DNA of 64,000 bases from Alphaproteobacteria bacterium (GCA_020632955.1 JACKEO010000003.1:1-64000); one strand, 5' to 3'; positions 52,883 to 61,023 are shown, numbered from the stretch's first letter. The notes: generated by a model not told the origin, from the sequence alone. A program made the numbers and translations.

Positions 52883-54067
52883 TCAGCGACTGCGGCGCGC
52901 GGCGGCGAGGGCGCCGTCGACCACGTCGAGCACCACCGGCAGCTCCGCCAGGCTGTTGGGCCAGCTGGGGGCGCAGCGGAGCCAGCCGTCGGGCGTCGAC
53001 ACGCTCACCCCGCTGCCGTGCAGGGCCGTGACCAGCGTGGTGAGCGGCACGCCCTCCGGGGGCCGCACCGACAGGATGCCGGAGCGGCGCCGCGGGTCCG
53101 CGCTGCGTGCCGACGTGAAGCCGCGGGCCACGAGGCCCTCCTCGAGCACGTCCAGGTAGCGCTGGACGTGGGCGAAGGCGGCGTCCACGCCCACGTCGAG
53201 GAGCACGCGCAGCGAGGCCGCGAGCGCCATGTGGCCGGCGAGGTTGCGGGCGCCCCCCTCGAAGATCGCCGGACCCTGCTGCAGGGGCTGGTCGTACCCC
53301 AGCCGCCCCGGCTCGCCGTGCAGGAAGCGGAGCGGGTCGGTGTGCGACAGCCAGCTCGCGAGACGCGGGTGGAGCGAGCGGAAGTGGTCGGGCCGCACCG
53401 CGAGGACCCCGGTGCCCACGGGTCCCATGAGCCACTTCTGGCCGCCGCATGCCAGGAAGTCCACGTCGGTGGCGTCCATGCGCAGGGGCACGAGGCCCGC
53501 GGCCTGGATGGCGTCGACGAACACCAGCGCGCCGTGGGCGTGGGCCAGTGGCACCAGGGCGTCCAGCGGCGCGCCGAGGCCCGTCTGGAACTGGACGGCG
53601 CTCACCGCCACCAGGCGGATCCCGCGCCGCAGCTCCTCCTCGACGCGGAGCAGGCCGTCGTCGGTGCGCAAGGCCTCGGCGGGCAGCCACACCAGCTCGA
53701 GCCCATGGGCCGCCGCGGCCTGCTGCCAGGGGGTGACGTTGGACGGGAACTCGCCTTCGAACAGGAGCACGCGCTGCCCCGGGCGCCAGGGCAGGCAGGT
53801 GGCGATCGCGCTCACGCCGTCCGACGTGTTCCCGGTGAGGCACACCCCCTCGGGGTCGGCGCCGACGAGGGCGGCAAAGGCCTCCCGGACGTGGCCGGCC
53901 TCCTCGAAGAGCCGCGCCATGGCCGCCACGCCGTCCACCGCCTGCGCGCGCAGCCCGGCGCACGCCGCCTCCAGGGCGGGCGCCGGCAGGGGCCCGACCG
54001 CCGCGTGGTCGAGATAGATCCGCCACGCGAGGTGCGGGAACAGCGCTCGGCTGCCCAGCTCGCTCAT
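52883..54067 (-). CDS. PLP-dependent aminotransferase class V (cysteine desulfurase/kynureninase-like)
   Basis: 394 residues. The fold-type-I signature is complete: LDHAAVGPLP at the N-terminus, D185 and Q188 in FVDAIQAAG, and the Schiff-base K211 in GGQKWLMGP. It lacks the IscS/SufS Cys loop, so an isopenicillin-N epimerase or selenocysteine-lyase-like aminotransferase is likelier than a Fe-S desulfurase. Substrate unknown. A TAGGCC (54079-54074) lies 7 nt before the ATG, suggesting a very short leader. Confidence 0.85.
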   Translation of the reverse strand: MSELGSRALFPHLAWRIYLDHAAVGPLPAPALEAACAGLRAQAVDGVAAMARLFEEAGHVREAFAALVGADPEGVCLTGNTSDGVSAIATCLPWRPGQRVLLFEGEFPSNVTPWQQAAAAHGLELVWLPAEALRTDDGLLRVEEELRRGIRLVAVSAVQFQTGLGAPLDALVPLAHAHGALVFVDAIQAAGLVPLRMDATDVDFLACGGQKWLMGPVGTGVLAVRPDHFRSLHPRLASWLSHTDPLRFLHGEPGRLGYDQPLQQGPAIFEGGARNLAGHMALAASLRVLLDVGVDAAFAHVQRYLDVLEEGLVARGFTSARSADPRRRSGILSVRPPEGVPLTTLVTALHGSGVSVSTPDGWLRCAPSWPNSLAELPVVLDVVDGALAAARRSR

Positions 54068-54148
54068 GTGCGTGGCCTAGCGCATCCCGCGCGGGCCTGC
54101 GATCTCTTCTCGCGAGCCGGCACCGTCCGGGTGGACGGCGGGGGACGG

Positions 54149-54850
54149 ATGGCCAGGATCCTGCTCGTGCGGCACGGCCAGACCAACGGCTTCCTCACCG
54201 ACGGGTACACCGACCTCACGCCCACGGGCGTGGCCCAGGCGCGGGCGCTGGGCACCTGGCTCCGGGCACGCGGCGAGGTGCCCACCGCCGTGGTGGTCGG
54301 CCCCCAGCCACGGCACGAGCAGACCTGGCGGCATGCGGCCGAGGCGGCGGGCGGGTGGCCGGATCCGGTGCGCGATCCCGGCCTCGACGAGCACGACGGC
54401 GCGCGGGCCGTGCTGGAGGGGGCGCAGCAGGGGCTCCTCGATCCCGCGCAGCTCCAGGGGGCCGTGGAGGCCTTCGAGGCGTCGGAGGGTCGCCGGGCGG
54501 CGCTGCGCCTGTTCCGCGGCGCGATGGAGCGGTGGGTGGCGGGCTCGCTCGACGTGCCGGGCGCCGAGCCGTGGCCGGTGTTCCGTGCGCGGGTCGGAGC
54601 GGCGCTGGATCGGCTCGCGGCGCGCGGCGTGCCGGGGGGCACGGTGCTCGCCTTCACCTCGGGCGGCGTGGTGGGGGCGGCCGTGGCCACCGTGCTGGGC
54701 CTGCCCTCGGAGGCGGGCGCCCTCGACCTGTCCTTCGAGGTGGCCAACGCCAGCCTCACGGAGCTGAGGGTGTCGGGGCGCCGTCGAGGCCTCCACGCCT
54801 TCAACCTGGCGGCCCACCTCGGCGACGCCGTGCCGTGGACGGCGGTGTGA
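54149..54850 (+). CDS. Histidine phosphatase family protein
   Basis: 233 residues. Begins MARILLVRHGQTNGF, the phosphoglycerate-mutase/histidine-phosphatase catalytic RHG (R8, H9), with VVVGPQPRHEQTW as the second half of the active site and a late AFTSGGVVGAAV where the second catalytic His normally lies (Ser/Gly instead), so activity may be reduced or specialised. Followed by an exported protein coupled by GTGA. Substrate unknown. Confidence 0.82.
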   Translation: MARILLVRHGQTNGFLTDGYTDLTPTGVAQARALGTWLRARGEVPTAVVVGPQPRHEQTWRHAAEAAGGWPDPVRDPGLDEHDGARAVLEGAQQGLLDPAQLQGAVEAFEASEGRRAALRLFRGAMERWVAGSLDVPGAEPWPVFRARVGAALDRLAARGVPGGTVLAFTSGGVVGAAVATVLGLPSEAGALDLSFEVANASLTELRVSGRRRGLHAFNLAAHLGDAVPWTAV

Positions 54851-55485
54851 GCCTCGCGCTCGCGCTCGCGATCCTCTGCGCTGCACCGGCCCAGGAGACG
54901 CCGGGCCTCCTCGGGCCCGCCGGCCTGCCCCGTCCGGGCCAGCACGCGCTCCTGGTCACCGCCGACACCGAGCTGTCCGGCTACCCCACCGTCCACCTGG
55001 GGTGGCGCCACGCGCCCCTCGACGGCCTGGACGTCGGGTTGGAGGTGGGAGGCAACGACGTCGCCGCCCTCGTGCGCCTGCTCCTCGGGGGCCGGATCTG
55101 GGAGGGTGCGGCCGACCGGGTCTTCCTCGGCACGCGGCTTCGCGCGGAGTTCAAGCGGCACGCCCAGGTCTTCCCCACCGGGGAGTTCCGCCCGATCGAC
55201 GACCTCGGGTTCGTCTTCGCGCCGGAGCTGTCGCTCGGGGTGCGCCTGGGGCGCGAGCGCCGCCACGCCCTGCACGTGTACGCCTACGGCTACGCCGACC
55301 TCGACGTGCGCGGCCGACCCGTGGAGTGGTTCGGGATCCCCGGGGGGCTCGGCTACGAGTGGGCCTCGCGCAGCGGCTTCCACCTGCTGGTGGACGGGGC
55401 GGTGGGCCTGGAGCTCGGCAACCCCGACACGGCAGGGGAGCCCATCCCGCGGCTGCGCCTGCTGCTGGGGTGGCTCGGCGGGTGA
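54847..55485 (+). CDS. Exported outer-membrane-type protein
   Basis: 212 residues, GTG start overlapping the phosphatase stop. Signal peptide to about 16. The body is beta-rich with Gly/Arg turns typical of small barrel proteins (AALVRLLLGGRIWEGAADRVF; ALHVYAYGYADLDVRG; FHLLVDGAVGLELG). No family recognised. The ATG of the transporter gene overlaps its stop by 1 nt (TGATG). Confidence 0.65.
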   Translation: MSLALALAILCAAPAQETPGLLGPAGLPRPGQHALLVTADTELSGYPTVHLGWRHAPLDGLDVGLEVGGNDVAALVRLLLGGRIWEGAADRVFLGTRLRAEFKRHAQVFPTGEFRPIDDLGFVFAPELSLGVRLGRERRHALHVYAYGYADLDVRGRPVEWFGIPGGLGYEWASRSGFHLLVDGAVGLELGNPDTAGEPIPRLRLLLGWLGG

Positions 55486-56447
55486 TGGCGCGGGCGCGCC
55501 GCGTGGGGCAGGAACGCGCCGTGATCCTCGCCCTCGCCGTCTCCGGACTCCTGCTGCCCGCCCTCCTGGGTGTGCTGGTGGGGATGCTCCGCCTCGTCGA
55601 CGACCCCGAGGCGGCCGTGGACCACCTCAACGTCTTCGCGCTGTACGTGGCCTTCCCGGCCTTGCTGTTCGTGGGCCTCGCCCGCGCCGAGGAGCCGCTG
55701 CCCGGGGGGTGGGCCTTCTGGGTGGCGGTGCCGCTCGCCCTGCTCCTCGCCCTCGTGCCGCTCAGGCCGGTGGGGGACCGCGTGGGCGGCGCCGCGGGCA
55801 CGCTGGCGCTCACCGTGTCCTTCGGCAACGTGGCCTACCTGGGCCTGCCGGTGGTGGAGGTGGTGCTGGGGCCGCAGGCCATGGGCACCGCCAGCCTCGT
55901 GGTGGGCCTCCACGTCGTGCTCTCGCTGCTGGTGGGGCCGCTGCTGCTGCTGCTGTGGGGTGGCGGCGACGCCACGGGTGCCCTGGGCCGCAGCGTGCGT
56001 CGCGTGGCCGTCCAGCCGCTCCTCTGGGCGCCGCTGCTGGGGCTTGCGAGCCGGCTCCTGCCCGACGGCGCCCGGGAGGCGGCCGTGGCCCTCGTCGCGC
56101 CGCTCGGTCGCGCCGCGGCGCCCGTGGCCCTCTTCCTGCTCGGGCTCTACCTGCACACCCACGCGGCGCGGGTGCGCAGCGTGGACCGGGTGGTGGTGGC
56201 CCACGTGGTGGCCAAGCTGGTGTGGCTCCCGCTCGTCACGGCGTGCGTGCTCGCGATCCTCGGGCTGGGGCGCGACGAGGCGGCGGTCATCCTGCTGCTG
56301 TCGAGCATGCCCCCGGCCATCACCACCTTCGCCCTGGCGCGCGCGTGGCGGCAGGGCGCCGACCGGGTGGCCCAGGCGGTGGTGGCCGGCTCCGGCGCGG
56401 CCGTGGTCGTGGTGCCGCTCGTGGCCTGGTGGGTGCGCGCCGGCTGA
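55485..56447 (+). CDS. AEC-family (auxin-efflux-carrier-like) transporter
   Basis: 320 residues with about ten membrane helices, starting from the ATG that overlaps the upstream stop; an in-frame GTG one codon earlier is also possible. The two inverted halves of the AEC/BART fold are visible: LPALLGVLVGMLRLVDDPE at the start, FGNVAYLGLPVVEVVLG (conserved GxxxLGLP) near 120-140 and LLLSSMPPAITTFALARAW in the second half. Members export or import carboxylates, malonate or auxin-like acids; substrate unknown. Ends 34 nt from the convergent fhs gene. Confidence 0.85.
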   Translation: MARARRVGQERAVILALAVSGLLLPALLGVLVGMLRLVDDPEAAVDHLNVFALYVAFPALLFVGLARAEEPLPGGWAFWVAVPLALLLALVPLRPVGDRVGGAAGTLALTVSFGNVAYLGLPVVEVVLGPQAMGTASLVVGLHVVLSLLVGPLLLLLWGGGDATGALGRSVRRVAVQPLLWAPLLGLASRLLPDGAREAAVALVAPLGRAAAPVALFLLGLYLHTHAARVRSVDRVVVAHVVAKLVWLPLVTACVLAILGLGRDEAAVILLLSSMPPAITTFALARAWRQGADRVAQAVVAGSGAAVVVVPLVAWWVRAG

Positions 56448-56481
56448 TCGCCTCGGTGGCGCGCCGCGGGGGGGCGGAGGA

Positions 56482-58077
56482 TCAGGTGCCGCGGTCCGTG
56501 ACGCGCCCGTCCGCATCGAGCCCGAGCCGGGTGGCCCGCGGCACCGCCGGCATGCCGGGCATCAGCTCCAGGGACCCCGCCACCGCCACCACCCAGCCCG
56601 CGCCGGCCCGGGGCTCGAGCGCCCGGATCGTGAGCGGGCGGCCCGTGGGGACCCCGCGGAGGTGGGGGTCGTCGCTGAGGCTCGCCGCCGTCTTGGCCAG
56701 GCAGACGGGACCGTGCGCCAGCCCGAGGGCCTCCAGCTCGGCGAGGTCGTGACGGGCCTGGGGCGTCAGGACCACCCCATCCGCGGCGTGGACCGTCCGC
56801 GCCAGACGTTCGAGGTTGTCGACCACGGAGGCCGTGGGATCCTGGAAGGGGGAGGGCGCCACCGGTGCGCCGAGGTGGGCGAGCACCTGGTCCGCCAGCG
56901 CCAGCGTCCCCGCGCCTCCCTCGGTGAACGGTGCGCAGACGGCGAGGGGGAGGTCTGCCGCGCGGGCCAGCGCCGTCACCTCCGCCAGCTCGGCGTCGGT
57001 GTCGTCGGCGAAGCGGTTGAGCGCCACCACCACCGGCAGGCCGGCCGCGCGGGCCGTCGTGGCGTGGTGGAGCAGCTGGGGCAGGCCCGCGGCGAGGTCG
57101 CCGTCGCCGTGGTGCCGCAGGGCCCGCACCGTGACGACGAGCACGCAGGCCGACGGAGCCTGGCCCACGGCGGGCGCCACGAGGTCGAGCAGCTTCTCGC
57201 CGCCCAGGTCGAAGCCGAAGCCCGCCTCCGTGACCACGAGGTCGGCGTGCGCCAGCGCCAGGCGCGAGGCGATCACGCTGCTGGTGCCGTGCGCCACGTT
57301 GGCGAAGGGTCCCGTGTGCACGAGGACGGGGGCCCCCTCGGCGGTCTGGACCAGCGTGGGCAGCACGGCGTCGCGGAGCAGCACCTGCAGCGCGCCCACC
57401 GCCTCGAGATCCACCGGCGTGAGCGCCACGCCCCCCGCGCGCCGTCCCAGGACCATCCGGCCCAGCCGCTGTGCGACGTCGCACGCATCCCGCGCCATCG
57501 CGAGCACCGCCATGACCTCGCTGGCCGCGGTGATCTGGAAGCCCGTCTCCCGGGGCACGCCGTCCTGGCGGCCGCCCAGGCCCACGATCACGTGGCGGAG
57601 GGCGCGATCGTCCACGTCGACCACCCGCGGCCAGCGCAGCGTGCGCGCCTCGATCCCCAGGGCGTTGCCACGGTGGAGGTGGTGGTCGAGGAGGGCCGCG
57701 AGGAGGTTGTGGGCCGAGCCCACGGCGTGCAGGTCGCCGGTGAAGTGCAGGTCGAGGTCGTCGGTGGGGACCACGCGCGCCGCACCGCCACCGCTCCCGC
57801 CGCCCTTCGCCCCCAGGAAGGGCCCCAGGGAGGGCTGGCGCAGCGTGAGGCACACCCGGTGGCCGCGCTGGCGCAGCGCGTCCGTGAGCGCGATGCCCAC
57901 GGTGGTCTTGCCCTCGCCGGCGGGCGTGGGGGTGATGGCCGACACCAGGATCTGCCGTCCGGTGGGCGGCGGCGTCGCCGCAGCCGTGATCTTCGCCTTG
58001 TCGTGGCCGTGGGGCACGAGGCGATCGTGCGCGAGGCCCAGCGCGTCCGCGACGTCGGCCAGGGGGCGAGGGGACAC
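56482..58077 (-). CDS. fhs: Formate--tetrahydrofolate ligase
   Basis: 531 residues, close to the usual length. P-loop of the family (TPTPAGEGKTT), substrate loops RQPSLGPFLGAKGGG and DLDLHFTGDLHAV (both diagnostic), and TGPFANVAHG/ATGFGFDLGGEK regions are present. It makes 10-formyl-THF from formate, THF and ATP, feeding one-carbon metabolism. GTG start with GGAGG 4 nt upstream. Divergent from the SQR operon across 97 nt that contains a sigma-54 consensus promoter. No other one-carbon gene is seen in the window. Confidence 0.92.
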   Translation of the reverse strand: MSPRPLADVADALGLAHDRLVPHGHDKAKITAAATPPPTGRQILVSAITPTPAGEGKTTVGIALTDALRQRGHRVCLTLRQPSLGPFLGAKGGGSGGGAARVVPTDDLDLHFTGDLHAVGSAHNLLAALLDHHLHRGNALGIEARTLRWPRVVDVDDRALRHVIVGLGGRQDGVPRETGFQITAASEVMAVLAMARDACDVAQRLGRMVLGRRAGGVALTPVDLEAVGALQVLLRDAVLPTLVQTAEGAPVLVHTGPFANVAHGTSSVIASRLALAHADLVVTEAGFGFDLGGEKLLDLVAPAVGQAPSACVLVVTVRALRHHGDGDLAAGLPQLLHHATTARAAGLPVVVALNRFADDTDAELAEVTALARAADLPLAVCAPFTEGGAGTLALADQVLAHLGAPVAPSPFQDPTASVVDNLERLARTVHAADGVVLTPQARHDLAELEALGLAHGPVCLAKTAASLSDDPHLRGVPTGRPLTIRALEPRAGAGWVVAVAGSLELMPGMPAVPRATRLGLDADGRVTDRGT

Positions 58078-58133
58078 GGGACCTCCGGATGGGCCGGTGG
58101 GTATCCCGGAGGCGCGGGCCGCCGCGCTCGTGC

Positions 58134-58149
58134 TGGCACGGGCCTTGCT
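58134..58149 (+). promoter_or_regulatory. Sigma-54 (-24/-12) promoter consensus upstream of the SQR operon
   Basis: TGGCACG (58134-58140), four nucleotides, TTGCT (58145-58149): an exact match to the RpoN consensus with 10 nt between the -24 GG and the -12 GC. Predicted transcription start near 58160, 15 nt before the GTG, leaving room for the GGAGG ribosome-binding site. Activation would require an enhancer-binding protein encoded elsewhere. A 12-bp inverted repeat (58075-58086 and 58166-58177) brackets the divergent region. Confidence 0.6.
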
Positions 58150-58174
58150 CACCCGTCGGGCACCTGGAGGTCCC

Positions 58175-59404
58175 GTGAAGCGCCTGCTCGTCCTCGGTGC
58201 CGGCACCGGCGGCAGCATGCTGGCCAACAAGCTGGTGCGCGCCCTCGATCCGCGGGCGTGGCAGGTCACCGTCGTCGACCAGGACGACGACCACGTCTAC
58301 CAGCCGGGCCTGCTGCTGCTGCCCTTCGGCACCTACCGTCCCCGCCAGCTCGTGAAGTCCCGTCGCGCCCTGCTCGACGCCGAGGTCGACTTCGTGCTCG
58401 GCGAGGTCGCGGGGGTCGACACCGCGGCCCGCACCGTGGCGCTCGCCGACGGGCGCACGCTGGGCTGGGACCTGCTCGTGGTGGCCACCGGGGCCCACCC
58501 GCGGCCCGACAAGGTGCCCGGCCTGCTGGGCGAGGGCTGGGGCGCCGAGCGCGGCACCTTCTACACGTTGCCGGGGGCCATCGCGCTGGCGGAGCGGCTG
58601 CGCACCTTCGAGCGCGGCCGGCTCGTGGTCCACGTGGCCGACCTGCCCATCAAGTGCCCCGTGGCGCCGCTGGAGTTCGCCTTCCTCGCCGACGCCTTCC
58701 TGCGGGAACGCGGCGTGCGCGACCAGGTGGAGCTGGTGTACGCCACGCCCCTCGACGGTGCCTTCACCAAGCCCGTCGCCAGCCGCGTGCTGGGCGGCAT
58801 GATGCAGGCCCGCGGCATCATGGTGGAGTCCGAGCTGGTGGTGGAGCGCGTGGACGGGCCGGCGCGCACGGTCCACGCCTACGACGGACGCGCCCTGGAC
58901 TACGACCTGCTCGTGTCGATCCCGATGCACCTCGGGGCCCCCGGCCTCGAGGGCTCGGGCCTCGTCGACGACCTCGGCTTCGTCACGGTGGACCGGCACA
59001 CGCTGCAGAGCACGGTGCACCCCGACGTCTTCGGCGTGGGCGACGCCACGAACGCGCCCACCTCCAAGGCGGGGGCCGTGGCGCACTTCATGGGCGAGGT
59101 CCTGTTCGACAACCTCCTGCGTCACATCGCCGGCCAGGCACCGATCCCGGCCTTCGACGGCCACGCGAACTGCTTCATCGAGACGGGGCACGGCAAGGCC
59201 ATGCTCATCGACTTCTCCTACGAGGACGAGCCGCTGCCGGGGCGCTTCCCCCTGCCCGGGGTGGGGCCGATGACCCTGCTCGAGGAGAGCCACGTCAACC
59301 ACGTCGGCAAGCTCGCCTTCAAGTGGATGTACTGGAACCTGCTCGTGCGGGGACGGGATCTGCCCTTCGAGGCCCGCCACTCCTCCGCCGGCACCTGGAG
59401 CTGA
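58175..59404 (+). CDS. sqr: Sulfide:quinone oxidoreductase (SQR) family flavoprotein
   Basis: 409 residues. FAD-binding GxGxxG (VLGAGTGGSML), the second dinucleotide motif ATGAHPRPD, and the C-terminal FAD loop VFGVGDATNAP. The two redox cysteines that shuttle sulfur are present: C161 (LPIKCPVAPLE) and C333 (HANCFIETG); the third cysteine found in some SQRs is missing, as in other two-Cys SQRs. It oxidises sulfide to zero-valent sulfur and passes electrons to quinone at the inner membrane. GTG start with GGAGG, behind a sigma-54 consensus, and 2 nt before the DUF1641-TusE fusion gene. Confidence 0.88.
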   Translation: MKRLLVLGAGTGGSMLANKLVRALDPRAWQVTVVDQDDDHVYQPGLLLLPFGTYRPRQLVKSRRALLDAEVDFVLGEVAGVDTAARTVALADGRTLGWDLLVVATGAHPRPDKVPGLLGEGWGAERGTFYTLPGAIALAERLRTFERGRLVVHVADLPIKCPVAPLEFAFLADAFLRERGVRDQVELVYATPLDGAFTKPVASRVLGGMMQARGIMVESELVVERVDGPARTVHAYDGRALDYDLLVSIPMHLGAPGLEGSGLVDDLGFVTVDRHTLQSTVHPDVFGVGDATNAPTSKAGAVAHFMGEVLFDNLLRHIAGQAPIPAFDGHANCFIETGHGKAMLIDFSYEDEPLPGRFPLPGVGPMTLLEESHVNHVGKLAFKWMYWNLLVRGRDLPFEARHSSAGTWS

Positions 59405-59406
59405 CC

Positions 59407-60309
59407 ATGGACACCCTGCCCTCGGACCTCGCGGACCGGCTCGGTCGGGTCGAGGCCAAGCTCGACCGTCTGCTGCGCGCCCAGGAGGCGGTGGACGAGC
59501 TCGTCGACGACGGGATGCACATCGTCCGCGAGCTCACCCACGCCACCACGCCCACCCTCCTCGAGCTGGAGCGCAAGGGCTGGTTCGCGAAGGGGGCCGA
59601 GCTCTGGCACGTCGTGGACGAGGTGGTGGAGGGCTACTCGGTGGAGGACGTGCGCCTGCTCGCCGAGAACGTCGTCACCATCCTCGACACGGTGCGCACC
59701 ATCACCCAGCCCGACGTGATGGAGCTGGCCTCCCGCGCCGTCGAGGCGGTGCACGAGGCCGACGGGCTGGAGCCGGTGGGGCCGCTCGCCATGCTGCGGG
59801 CCAGCCGCGACGAGGACGTGCAGCGCGGGCTCGCCGTGGTGGTGGAGGTGGTGCGTCGCGTGGGCGAGGCCACCGCGCGCCTGCAGACGCCCCACCCCGC
59901 GCCGCGTCGCGTCGCCTCCAAGCCCACCCCCGGGCACGTGGTGCGGCGTCCGGTCGCCGCGCCGGCTGCGCCTGCAGCGACCCCCTCGCCGGCGCCGGTC
60001 GCCGCCCCTCCCGCGGGCGGCGGCGTGGCCTACGACGCCCAGGGCTTCCTCGTGGACCGCAGCGCGTGGACGCCCGAGCTCGCCGAGCAGCTGGCGGCCT
60101 CCGTGGGCATCACGCTCACCGAGGACCACTGGCGCATCCTCCGCTGGATCCGCGAGGAGGTCGACCGCAGCGGCGCCTCGCCCAACGTCCGACGCATCGC
60201 GCTGGGCGCCGACGTGCCCATCCGCACGCTCTACGAGCTCTTCCCCAAGGGGCCCGGCAAGACCGCCGCGCGCCTCGCCGGCGTGCCCAAGCCCGCCGGC
60301 TGCATCTAG
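59407..60309 (+). CDS. DUF1641 domain fused to TusE/DsrC sulfur-carrier domain
   Basis: 300 residues. Residues 1-155 form a DUF1641-type helical domain (repeating ELVDDG, LLAENVVTILDTV), a family usually encoded next to SQR. A Pro/Ala linker (about 160-205) leads to a complete DsrC/TusE domain at about 206-300: VAYDAQGFLVDRSAW, LTEDHWRILRWIREE, ASPNVRR, LYELFPKGPGK and the C-terminal GVPKPAGCI with the sulfur-carrying Cys at 299. The second DsrC cysteine (about ten residues earlier) is Ala, as in TusE. It probably accepts persulfide sulfur, perhaps from SQR, and delivers it onward; this is inference from domains and operon. Confidence 0.85.
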   Translation: MDTLPSDLADRLGRVEAKLDRLLRAQEAVDELVDDGMHIVRELTHATTPTLLELERKGWFAKGAELWHVVDEVVEGYSVEDVRLLAENVVTILDTVRTITQPDVMELASRAVEAVHEADGLEPVGPLAMLRASRDEDVQRGLAVVVEVVRRVGEATARLQTPHPAPRRVASKPTPGHVVRRPVAAPAAPAATPSPAPVAAPPAGGGVAYDAQGFLVDRSAWTPELAEQLAASVGITLTEDHWRILRWIREEVDRSGASPNVRRIALGADVPIRTLYELFPKGPGKTAARLAGVPKPAGCI

Positions 60310-60318
60310 GAGCAGGTC

Positions 60319-60792
60319 ATGACCGACACCGTCCCCGAGCGGAAGATGGCGCTGATCTGCGCCAAGGGCGGCCTGGACGAGTGCTACCCGGCCCTCATCC
60401 TGGCCAACGCCGCCCGCATGTCGGGCATCGACTGCATGATCTTCTTCACCTTCTACGGCCTCGACGTGGTGACCGAGGATCGCGTGGACCACCTCCACGT
60501 GAACATGGTGGGCAACCCCAGCTCGCCCATGCCGCCCTTCATCGCGGGCCTGCCCGGCATGGAGCTGCTGGCCAGCAGCATGATGCGCCGCAAGCTGGAC
60601 GAGCTCGACCTGCCCGGCCCCCGTGAGATGCTGGGCATCCTGCACGAGGCCGGCTGCACCATGTACGGCTGCGAGCTCGCGATGCGGATGTTCGGCCGCA
60701 CCCGGGAGGACCTCCTGCCCGTGGTGGAGGACGTGATCACCGCCACGGACTTCTACGACCTCACGGCCGGCGCCCACATCGTCTTCGTGTAG
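60319..60792 (+). CDS. DsrE2-like sulfurtransferase-family protein
   Basis: 157 residues. The DsrE2 pattern is clear: ICAKGGLDECYPALILANAA, FFTFYGLDVVTED, MVGNPSSPMPPF, and a late Cys motif AGCTMYGCELAMRMFG with the conserved Cys in the GCELAM segment. DsrE-family proteins relay persulfide sulfur, often together with TusA and DsrC/TusE. Here it follows the DUF1641-TusE fusion after 9 nt with an AGGAG ribosome-binding site, completing an SQR, carrier, DsrE2 module. TusA is not seen in the window. Confidence 0.85.
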   Translation: MTDTVPERKMALICAKGGLDECYPALILANAARMSGIDCMIFFTFYGLDVVTEDRVDHLHVNMVGNPSSPMPPFIAGLPGMELLASSMMRRKLDELDLPGPREMLGILHEAGCTMYGCELAMRMFGRTREDLLPVVEDVITATDFYDLTAGAHIVFV

Positions 60793-60816
60793 CCCGTGGA
60801 CAGCGCCAGCCCGCGG

Positions 60817-61023
60817 CTAGTGGTGCCAGCCCGGGTAGGTCTGGCCGCAGGCGCAGCGCCACTCGAAGTCCTGCTCCGACAGCTTCACCCGGTAGACGTA
60901 GTGCAGCCCCTTGGGGCAGCGCTGACGGGCGCCCTCGAGCTCGGGGTGGGGGAGGACGGGCTCGGTGCGGCGGTCGTCGTCGCTGGCCCAGCAGTTGCCC
61001 ATCTCGTCGACCACGAAGTCCAT
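60817..61023 (-). CDS. Small Cys-rich (zinc-ribbon-like) protein
   Basis: 68 residues, opposite the sulfur operon and divergent from the thioesterase gene. Begins MDFVVDEMGNCW and has Cys at about 11, 36, 57 and 59 (RCPKG, RCACGQ), which could ligate zinc. AGGAGG lies at ideal distance before the ATG, so translation is well supported despite the small size. Function unknown. Confidence 0.7.
   Translation of the reverse strand: MDFVVDEMGNCWASDDDRRTEPVLPHPELEGARQRCPKGLHYVYRVKLSEQDFEWRCACGQTYPGWHH

Noticed and set aside
52883..54067. IscS/SufS cysteine desulfurase supplying the sulfur operon
   Set aside because: No active-site Cys loop is visible and the gene lies in a different unit 4 kb away; it is better left as a generic class V aminotransferase.
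56147..59380. Minus-strand open frame of more than 1,000 codons covering fhs and sqr
   Set aside because: It shadows fhs in another frame and sqr on the opposite strand; no domain signature.
60040..60309. True dissimilatory DsrC of a sulfite-reductase pathway
   Set aside because: The second conserved cysteine is replaced by Ala and no dsrAB, dsrMKJOP or apr genes are present; the domain is TusE-like.
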